DNA of 64,000 nt from Variovorax ginsengisoli (GTDB lineage Bacteria > Pseudomonadota > Gammaproteobacteria > Burkholderiales > Burkholderiaceae_C), in assembly GCF_006438845.1 (NCBI RefSeq), contig NZ_RCZJ01000004.1, positions 248,001 through 312,000 on the forward strand, given 5' to 3'. Every line of letters begins with the position of its first letter. The stretch's first letter is position 1. The notes under the pieces were generated by a model. That model was not told where the DNA came from, did not search any database, and saw nothing but the letters and a program-made list of their open reading frames with translations. A program made the position numbers and the translations under genes. Below, piece by piece: positions 58,124-64,000 of this stretch.

Positions 58124-59181
58124 GGCGCCTCCCCGGATGGATCCCCTGCCGAACTCACTTTGACGGTGAAGCGGCGAGAGCCTGGCTTTGTGATTGAGTA
58201 CTGGCGGGCGTCGATGGCTTCCAGTTCCGGGTGCTCGGTCAGGAGCCGTTCGACATCCAGAGACGTCGAGTCCTTGCTCCGTTTCCAGCGCACCTCACCA
58301 GCATCGAACTTCGCCACAGATGCCTCGCCCATCTGCTGCTGGATCATTTGCTCCACCTGCGCCTTGCGCGCCGTGGTATCCGCCAGCGTCTGGCGCAAGG
58401 CAACCAGGTCGGAGAACGCCGCCGACAAGTGCAAGTCGCCTGTGAAATCCAGCGTCTTCCCACTGTCACGAGGCCAAAGCGCCCTCAGCGCCCTATCAGC
58501 CGAATCGGAGCCGTCGGCCTGCGGAGCGACATCCTGCTCAACGTGCTGCCAGAAGGCCTTCTCGAGGGCGATCAGGTCAGCAATCTGCGCATCGTCCCGC
58601 TCGATGCGATGGACGCGAAGTTCCTGGCCGCAGACCAGTACCGCGACGTCCGCCGCCTGCTTGCCGGTCACAGCTAGCTGATGAAGAACCTGCAATTGGA
58701 CATACTCCGGCACGCCCTCCTCCCACAAGCGCACCCCGTGGTAGCCGGCCGTCTTGCATTCGAGGATCTGCACGTCAGCTGAACCTACGACCTCGCGGTC
58801 GATGTTGGCCAGCATCCACGGATGCGTGGGGTGCTGCAGCACGGCGTTGATGCGTCGGATCCGGTTGCCGGTGCGCCGGGTGTAGTGCGCGGCCACGATG
58901 GGCTCGAGCAGCGTGCCCCAGAACATCGGACTCGTGTCGTCATTCGGGTCCACCTGAGGCAGAGCGGCCTCGCGGCCGGTCTTCTCCATCCAGAGCTGCA
59001 GGGCAGACTTGTACGGGTTCAGCCCCACGGCGGCCGCAGCGTCGGAACTGCCGACGCCACCGCGGCGAAGGTCTAGCCATTCGGCGCGACTGAGGGACTG
59101 GGTCTTGACCAGCTTGAGCGCTGGCGCTCGCCGCGCTAATGCAGCGGGTGCAGCCGCTGGCGCGGCTGGATGTGGTGTCAT
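58120..59181 (-). CDS. YqaJ-family viral recombinase exonuclease
   Basis: A 353-residue lambda-exonuclease-like (YqaJ, PD-(D/E)xK) nuclease for single-strand-annealing recombination. The catalytic core is intact: 'GGVGSSDAAAAVGLNP' near residue 45, Glu93 in 'FWGTLLEP', Asp128 in 'WMLANIDREV', and Glu141-x-Lys143 in 'ILECKTAGYHG', followed by 'YVQLQVLHQLAVTG'. The last about 110 residues form a helical tail of unknown role. No recT/bet annealing protein was recognised nearby, though the Gp3-like and DUF932 genes are its usual neighbours in Tn4371-type elements. Its start at 59181 is a clear ATG ten bases after the next gene upstream. Confidence 0.85.
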   Translation of the reverse strand: MTPHPAAPAAAPAALARRAPALKLVKTQSLSRAEWLDLRRGGVGSSDAAAAVGLNPYKSALQLWMEKTGREAALPQVDPNDDTSPMFWGTLLEPIVAAHYTRRTGNRIRRINAVLQHPTHPWMLANIDREVVGSADVQILECKTAGYHGVRLWEEGVPEYVQLQVLHQLAVTGKQAADVAVLVCGQELRVHRIERDDAQIADLIALEKAFWQHVEQDVAPQADGSDSADRALRALWPRDSGKTLDFTGDLHLSAAFSDLVALRQTLADTTARKAQVEQMIQQQMGEASVAKFDAGEVRWKRSKDSTSLDVERLLTEHPELEAIDARQYSITKPGSRRFTVKVSSAGDPSGEAP

Positions 59182-59191
59182 GAGAGCCTCC

Positions 59192-59809
59192 TTAGAGCAG
59201 AGAAGAAGTTGTGGGGGTTGTCGAAGTGACAGCTGCCGTGGTCAACCGGCATGGAAGCAGAAACGCCGCAGTACCCGGCTGAGGATCCGGCCATTGGCAA
59301 TGATTGAACTGACGGGCGGTCATTCGCATCGGACAGTGGTCTCGCTCGCGGAGGACTTCCCAGCCACGCCGCCCAAGCGGGCGCTGCAGCAGGTACGTCT
59401 CCGCGCCGTACGCGACGCGGGAACCAACCTCGAGAAGACGGCGGTGTTGGCGCCCAAGAGCGTTCTGCGCGTGGAACGCCCTCACCTTCTCGCGCCAGGT
59501 ACCCGCATACGGCCCTTCGGGTTCACTGACCAGTTCTAGAAAGGCCAACGGGCAGTCGTAGTAGCAGGGACCGCAGGTCTCGTCCAATCGCTTGACGGCA
59601 ACTTCTGGACCATGGACGTTGATGAGGCTGAGAGAGATCCATCGAGTACCTGGGAGGACACACTTGCTGCTTCCCTCCTTCACCTGGGCCAGCACCCAAA
59701 GGCGCGAGCCCTTGAGGCAATGTCCCAGGATCGCGGAACGGATGCCGATGTCGCGCAACTCGTCCGCGACCGCCTGCGCCTTGGTGGCGCGGTAGAGGGT
59801 AGTACCCAT
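59192..59809 (-). CDS. Hypothetical protein of the recombination module
   Basis: A 205-residue basic protein between the DUF932 and yqaJ genes, separated from each by only 7-10 bases. It starts 'GTTLYRATKAQAVADELRDI' and contains a cysteine group in 'DETCGPCYYDCP'. The tail is Thr/Ser-rich. I do not recognise the family; it co-occurs with DUF932 in related elements as far as I know. The ATG at 59809 is the start nearest the DUF932 stop. Confidence 0.65.
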   Translation of the reverse strand: MGTTLYRATKAQAVADELRDIGIRSAILGHCLKGSRLWVLAQVKEGSSKCVLPGTRWISLSLINVHGPEVAVKRLDETCGPCYYDCPLAFLELVSEPEGPYAGTWREKVRAFHAQNALGRQHRRLLEVGSRVAYGAETYLLQRPLGRRGWEVLRERDHCPMRMTARQFNHCQWPDPQPGTAAFLLPCRLTTAAVTSTTPTTSSLL

Positions 59810-59816
59810 GTCCACC

Positions 59817-60800
59817 TCAGCTGACCAACTGCAACGCGGCGTCCATAGCGCGATGCTTGATGGAGGCACCTTGGCCGAACCACGCACTGTCCAGACGGAA
59901 CTCCTGACTGCGCGCTCGTCGTTCATGGTCGACAAACTCGGTGACCGAACAGAGGAGACCCCATGCCGTGCCCTTGGCTGCGCCAAGTTCAGCACCGCGG
60001 CCGTGACCTTCGAAAAGCGCTTGAACCTTCTTCAGCGCGCGCTCGTTGGCAAACGCACCCTGTCCTGGCTTGGATGTTTGACGGACGTCAGCGGTTACAG
60101 GGCTCAGGACCTTGAGCAAGAAGTTCTCGACCTCCTTCGCCTTGACCTTCCGATCGCTGAGCGTCTTCATGCGGTACATGAAGCTGTCCCAACCGGCAAC
60201 GGCAATGGCAAGCTGCTTCTTGACGGCCTGAGCGTCGAAGTTCGTGCTGTGAGGTACCTTGATGGCACCCACCGCGTCCTTCAGAGCCATGGTCAGCGTG
60301 TTGTTGCACACGACCCGTATGGTCGTGGGCGTCGCCGTAGTCGCCAGGGTCCCATCGCAGGAAGTCGCCAACAGGATATAGCCCTTGACGACGTCGTTGC
60401 CCTTGAGGACGGTCTCCTTGCCGGTCTTGGCTAAGGCCCAGAACTTGCGACCGGCCTTGAGGACGCCCGCCGTCTCGAGCTCGAAGCCGGATACTTCGGT
60501 CAGGTCTCGGTAGAACTCCAGCACCTCGCGGGGCTGAACGACCTTGTAACGGCCGCCGACCACCGACAAGGCCTCTTTGTTGTCGCTGCGGTAGAGAACC
60601 TTTTGATCCTCGAACGTCATGCTGGCATCGGGCGCTCCAGCTTGTTCGGCCGTGTAGCGAACCGGCGTTTCGCAGATGCTCCAGTTCATGCCAGCCTGTT
60701 CGGCCCAGACTTCGAGCGGTTGCTTCGGAGGAAGCTGATTGCCGAGCTCGTGCCAGGGGGTCTGGCCAACGTACGCCATTTGTTGAAGAAGATGTGCCAT
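59817..60800 (-). CDS. DUF932 domain-containing protein
   Basis: A 327-residue protein with a DUF932 fold, common in phages, plasmids and ICEs. The landmarks are 'MAYVGQTPWHELGNQLP' at the start, 'VLYRSDNKEALSVVGGRYKV', 'FWALAKTGKETVLKGNDVVK', 'LLATSCDGTLATTATPTTIR' and 'VVCNNTLTMAL'. Such proteins often lie next to recombination genes and have been linked to plasmid or phage maintenance; the biochemical role is unknown. The ATG at 60800 gives the usual N terminus. Confidence 0.88.
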   Translation of the reverse strand: MAHLLQQMAYVGQTPWHELGNQLPPKQPLEVWAEQAGMNWSICETPVRYTAEQAGAPDASMTFEDQKVLYRSDNKEALSVVGGRYKVVQPREVLEFYRDLTEVSGFELETAGVLKAGRKFWALAKTGKETVLKGNDVVKGYILLATSCDGTLATTATPTTIRVVCNNTLTMALKDAVGAIKVPHSTNFDAQAVKKQLAIAVAGWDSFMYRMKTLSDRKVKAKEVENFLLKVLSPVTADVRQTSKPGQGAFANERALKKVQALFEGHGRGAELGAAKGTAWGLLCSVTEFVDHERRARSQEFRLDSAWFGQGASIKHRAMDAALQLVS

Positions 60801-60840
60801 GTGAAGAGCTAGGTTGAGGGGTTTTGAGGAATGCGCAGGC

Positions 60841-61236
60841 TCAAGCCCGCGACACGGAGAAGCGATGGCCACAGTCGAGGCAGCAACGATTGCGGAGGAT
60901 CGAAGCGTCGACGGCCTCACCAAGAGATGCACCGACAGTGCAGCCAGCGATGCCCCCCGACAACGCGCCGACCACCGCGCCTGCGACGACGCCTAAAGGC
61001 ATCGAAGGGGCGTTGTTGCCGAGGTACCTACCGACGTCTTCGCCGGTGACGGCACCCGACAGGGCACCGGCGAGTCCGCTGGCTGCGCCCGCAATCGCGC
61101 CAATCGTTGCGCCGGCTTGCTTGCCGAACTCGCGACTCTTGATGCGACGTGACTGGCATGCGGGACATGCGCCAAGCGAAAGGCTGTGGGAGGTTCGAGG
61201 ATCGAACTGAGAGAAAGAAGTGTCTTCGTCATGCAT
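60841..61236 (-). CDS. Split zinc-ribbon / glycine-zipper membrane protein
   Basis: A 131-residue protein with 'CPACQSRRIKSREFGKQAG' near the N terminus and 'RNRCCLDCGHRFSVSRA' at the end. The two CxxC pairs could form one zinc ribbon. Between them is a long glycine-zipper region ('GATIGAIAGAASGLAGALSG', 'GVVAGAVVGALSGGIAGCTV') that should insert into or span a membrane. This order, with a soluble metal knuckle closed across a membrane hairpin, is uncommon. The ATG at 61236 is used. It is the first gene of the minus-strand module. Confidence 0.65.
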   Translation of the reverse strand: MHDEDTSFSQFDPRTSHSLSLGACPACQSRRIKSREFGKQAGATIGAIAGAASGLAGALSGAVTGEDVGRYLGNNAPSMPLGVVAGAVVGALSGGIAGCTVGASLGEAVDASILRNRCCLDCGHRFSVSRA

Positions 61237-61474
61237 AGGCGAGCGAGGCGCCGACGGCGCCTGAGGTTGAGGAAGAAACCGTGTGCAGACTGCAGACGGC
61301 AAAAAGCCCAACCGGACCTCGAGAGGTCTGGCTGGGCCAAGGGGGTCGGATCAACCTTTATCGGCTAATCCAGGTGAGCTATATATGGCGGAAAAAGTCT
61401 GGAATCGGATCTTTGGAAGTCTGCGAGACTCTGCGTTAGAGTTCGGCATCCACTTTCTCAAGGAGGCCCGCTCA

Positions 61475-61996
61475 ATGGCTCAGACGTACGCACAGATTCA
61501 GCGCCAGATTGATGCACTTCAGCGCCAAGCCGAAACACTTCGCGCCCGTGAGGTCGATGGCGTTGTCGAGCGCATCAAGGAGGCTATAGCTCACTATGGG
61601 CTGACGGCAGATCAACTGGGCTTTGGAACTGCTCGGCCCGGCACAATTAAGTCGAGAAAGACCACTAAAGCCTCGCAAGATGGAAGTGGCGCTGCCGCAG
61701 CTTACTCAGATGGCAGTGGCAACACTTGGGGTGGACGCGGACCGAGGCCGCGCTGGCTTCGTGACGCACTCGACGCTGGCAAGGCGCTTGAGGATTTTGC
61801 GAGCAGTCGTTCACCGAAAAAGAGCGCCCCTTCAAAAAGCAAGCCGGCGGACGGGAAACGCAAGGCTGCCAAACAGTACAGTGACCAAAGCGGCAATCAT
61901 TGGAGTGGTTTCGGCCCTAAGCCTGGATGGCTCAAGGACGCTTTGGCAGCAGGCGAGACGCTTGATAAATTTGCTATCGAGACGTCCAACAGCTAG
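61475..61996 (+). CDS. H-NS family protein with two DNA-binding domains, encoded in the mobile element
   Basis: A 173-residue paralogue of the protein at 34814-35311. The coiled coil 'QIQRQIDALQRQAETLRARE' is nearly the same, and the H-NS DNA-binding motif is again duplicated ('YSDGSGNTWGGRGPRPRWLR' and 'YSDQSGNHWSGFGPKPGWLK'). The linker is longer and more serine/lysine-rich. A perfect ribosome site (aaggagg at 61460-61466) fixes the ATG at 61475. Element-borne H-NS proteins can silence the element's own genes or interfere with the host silencer. Confidence 0.88.
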   Translation: MAQTYAQIQRQIDALQRQAETLRAREVDGVVERIKEAIAHYGLTADQLGFGTARPGTIKSRKTTKASQDGSGAAAAYSDGSGNTWGGRGPRPRWLRDALDAGKALEDFASSRSPKKSAPSKSKPADGKRKAAKQYSDQSGNHWSGFGPKPGWLKDALAAGETLDKFAIETSNS

Positions 61997-62049
61997 CTAT
62001 CAAACGTGACTTCAAGCAGCGCGCGATTCGATATTTCGAGTCTGCAGGA

Positions 62050-62466
62050 CTAGCCAGCTATCTCATAGGCCCGCAGTAATGCTTGGACTCTGCTTCGACC
62101 CGTCTGCGTAAGAATCAGCTGTGCTGGACATTCACCGCCGAGCAACGCGCAGGGTTCTTCTAGCCAGTCGGACCAACCCTGCCCAAAGATTTGCTGCGCC
62201 ATCACTTGAATACGCGTGTGCCCCTGCGGATTGTTTGGCTGCCCGATAGCCGCGTTGCCACGTGGCCTGCGCCGATCTATTGCAGCGACGCCGTCAACGA
62301 TCGAGAAGCCACCAGCGCGGAGCTTCTCAGCATACTCACGCGCGAGTTCGTCAAGCCTTGAACGTCTGATCTGTGGTTGAGTCGTGGTCTGCCAAGGCGC
62401 TTGGAGGGGAATGCTTTTCAGCTGGATGGACGAGTTGTCATCGGAGTGTGGAGGAAAGTAGGGCAT
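62050..62466 (-). CDS. Orphan MbcA/ParS/Xre antitoxin-like protein (DUF2384)
   Basis: A 138-residue protein whose last about 50 residues fit the DUF2384 toxin-binding domain of MbcA/ParS/Xre antitoxins: 'AQQIFGQGWSDWLEEPCALL' and 'AQLILTQTGRSRVQALLRAY'. The N-terminal part ('SRLDELAREYAEKLRAGGFS') is helical, and no standard HTH is obvious. A RES-domain or other toxin would be expected downstream, but the next gene is the H-NS paralogue on the opposite strand, and nothing toxin-like is seen upstream. The ATG at 62466 is used; a GTG at 62523 is possible. Confidence 0.5.
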   Translation of the reverse strand: MPYFPPHSDDNSSIQLKSIPLQAPWQTTTQPQIRRSRLDELAREYAEKLRAGGFSIVDGVAAIDRRRPRGNAAIGQPNNPQGHTRIQVMAQQIFGQGWSDWLEEPCALLGGECPAQLILTQTGRSRVQALLRAYEIAG

Positions 62467-63459
62467 AAGCGGATCGGTCCAAAGCAAACTAGGCACACAC
62501 AGCGAGCGAAAATGCCACTGCACGTCAAGCGAAGAAGTAGTGCTCAGCGGACCGAAAGTAAATTGCTGCTCCTGCTCAGAGAATGACAGCGGCAGCGCAG
62601 CACGCGCGCAAGGCCGGGGCGATCATTGCGACCTTGCCCTCTTCAAGGCGCGCCACGAAACGGTAGTCATGGAGATTAATCTCGTAGGTACGTCCGCGAC
62701 TGACAGGAGTTTCCGCCGCAAGGGTGATCGAGATTCGATACGCGGGTTGGCAGAGAAACGCAACGGCGTCAAAGGCGCAGCTCAGCGCAACTCGCCAGCC
62801 GAATTCGTCGTCTTCTATGCTCCGTCAATCAAACGAGTGGTGCGTTTTAGTGCGGAGATCAAGTCCTTTGGCGCCAGCACCAAACCTCGGCGACGGCGTC
62901 GTCGCCCTCGCCGAAGGCTCGGTCGACCCGGATCAGGGCACCCTCTTCTGGACGCTGAGCGCTAGCGACAATCACGGCGATGTCCATAGGGTCGCGCTGT
63001 ATCCATGAACTCCCTGAGCACGACAACGCTGCGCTCGGATGCTGTATGTCTGGTGGCAGCAGAAGCGTATCGAAATGGGAAGCGGCGACCCCGTCAGCGC
63101 TTCGCGGCGTTCCGGCTCATCCCTTGAAAAGGCGCTGCCAGTGCGGAAGCGCTCCGCCTGATGTGGCAAGGCGTCAAGTCCTGTCGCAGCGCCGTTTTCG
63201 GGGGAAGAATCATGTCTTGATCGCCGGTCGGCTTGATCAACATGTATCGGCCAAGGGTCATCAACGAACGCGCCCTCAGACAATGCGACGATGTTCACTG
63301 TGGGCGGGTGTTCCGAAAGCACCCCCCGGCAGCGTCTGGAGCAATCTGAGGGTTCAGACACACGGCTGGCCAGCCAGCCTCACCTCCGATCGGCGTCTGC
63401 AACCAATACATGGCGCCGGATGTAGGCCCCTCCCACCTTCGAATGGAGAATGTTCACCC
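62467..63459. other. Gene-poor stretch at the right end of the mobile element
   Basis: About 990 bases with no complete gene recognised. A plus-strand frame ending near 63008 has a protein-like end ('DGVVALAEGSVDPDQGTLFW') that may be a remnant. The right end of the element probably lies here, but no repeat matching the left end was found by eye. Confidence 0.4.
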
Positions 63460-64000
63460 ATGCCGCTGCACCGCGCGCTACGTCCTGCGCTGGCCATCTT
63501 GGCGGGCGCCCTAGCGCTCCCCGTCCTGGCCACGCCCGTCACCTACACGCTCGATTCCGACCACACCTATCCGAGCTTTGAAGCCGACCATGGTGGTCTG
63601 TCGACCTGGCGCGGCAAGTTCAACAAGACCGCCGGCACCGTGGTGCTCGACCGCGCCGCGCAGCAAGGGACCGTCGACTTGGTGATCCAGATCGACTCCA
63701 TTGACTTCGGGCACGAGGAAATGAACAAGCATGCCAAAGCGGCCGACATGTTCGACGCAGCGAAATACCCGGTCGCGAGCTACAAGGGCCGCATTTCTCG
63801 ATTCCGTAACGGAGCACCGGCCGAAGTCCAGGGCGACCTGACTTTGCGTGGTGTGTCGCGTCCAGTGGAATTAAAGATCGAGCGCTTCAAGTGCGTTGAT
63901 CCGCATCCCATGAACAAGGTTGAGACCTGCGGCGCTGACGTCCACGGCCGCTTCAGTCGACGTGACTTCGGGCTGAATTTCGCGCTCGACATGGGCTTCA
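63460..64000 (+). CDS. YceI-family periplasmic lipid-binding protein, 3' truncated by window edge
   Basis: The first 180 codons of a YceI-type protein, which has a lipocalin-like barrel that binds isoprenoids such as polyprenyl chains. It has a signal peptide ('LAILAGALALPVLA'), then 'YTLDSDHTYPSFEADHGGLS', 'TWRGKFNKTAGTVVLDRAAQ', 'MNKHAKAADMFDAAKYPVAS', 'GDLTLRGVSRPVELKIERF' and 'HGRFSRRDFGLNF'. The frame is still open at base 64000. The ATG at 63460 has 'tggaga' about a dozen bases upstream. The sequence is chromosomal in composition, so it probably marks the right flank of the element. Confidence 0.9.
   Translation, partial: MPLHRALRPALAILAGALALPVLATPVTYTLDSDHTYPSFEADHGGLSTWRGKFNKTAGTVVLDRAAQQGTVDLVIQIDSIDFGHEEMNKHAKAADMFDAAKYPVASYKGRISRFRNGAPAEVQGDLTLRGVSRPVELKIERFKCVDPHPMNKVETCGADVHGRFSRRDFGLNFALDMGF

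Noticed and set aside
62540-62965. Plus-strand frame as the missing toxin partner
   Set aside because: No RES, Fic, PIN or RelE-like motif; the arginine-rich end is typical of a shadow frame.
62972-63361. 129-codon minus-strand frame near the right end of the element
   Set aside because: Low-complexity, Arg/Ser-rich translation without domain or ribosome site.

Overview
The window is GC-rich chromosomal DNA, most likely from a Comamonadaceae betaproteobacterium (Variovorax-like). I infer this from codon use, the abundance of Bug/TctC-type binding proteins next to TctA/TctB, the H-NS proteins of the betaproteobacterial type, and the urease operon with a HupE/UreJ gene between ureA and ureB. 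No rRNA, tRNA or CRISPR array was recognised.

Region by region. 1-5.5 kb: a two-component pair (OmpR-type regulator, cut by the window edge, and its kinase), an AraC regulator and a lipoprotein-type Ntn-hydrolase (penicillin/AHL acylase family) closed by a strong terminator. 5.7-17.8 kb: an organic-acid/sugar-acid uptake and catabolism cluster. It has TctB-TctA, two Bug binding proteins, an isopropylmalate-dehydrogenase-like enzyme, a 3-hydroxyisobutyrate-dehydrogenase-like enzyme, a succinate-semialdehyde dehydrogenase, two D-2-hydroxyacid dehydrogenases and an enolase-superfamily enzyme, around one GntR/FCD regulator flanked by two inverted-repeat operators. 17.9-28.5 kb: a Dps-like ferritin, then a divergent pair in which an NCS1-type permease is fused to a hybrid histidine kinase and coupled to a LuxR-type response regulator. 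It faces the urease operon ureA-hupE-ureB-ureC-(GNAT remnant)-ureE-ureF-ureG; ureD is absent from this locus. 28.5-39.5 kb: ordinary genes (IscR-like Rrf2 regulator, Bax-inhibitor-1 protein, NhaR-like regulator, pobA, H-NS, DUF4142, MFS exporter, DUF3750) mixed with decaying fragments (TonB receptor end, a frameshifted ORF).

39.5-49.5 kb: one minus-strand operon encoding an ABC importer of the carbohydrate type plus a class III CoA-transferase, a binding-protein-like protein without signal peptide, an enoyl-CoA hydratase, a fumarylacetoacetate-hydrolase-family enzyme and a LacI repressor. Two copies of a 10-bp palindrome fill the promoter, so the transporter and enzymes look like one repressible pathway.

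49.9 to about 62.5 kb: an integrated mobile element of lower and uneven GC. It has a P4-type tyrosine integrase, an AlpA-like regulator, two tandem proteins resembling inovirus Gp2/YagK-YfjJ replication proteins, and a convergent minus-strand module with a YqaJ exonuclease, a Gp3-like/'hydrolase or metal-binding' protein, a 47-residue membrane microprotein, DUF932 and a zinc-ribbon/glycine-zipper protein. An H-NS paralogue and an orphan antitoxin-like protein follow. No conjugation or capsid genes are visible. The window ends inside a YceI-family gene that again looks chromosomal.
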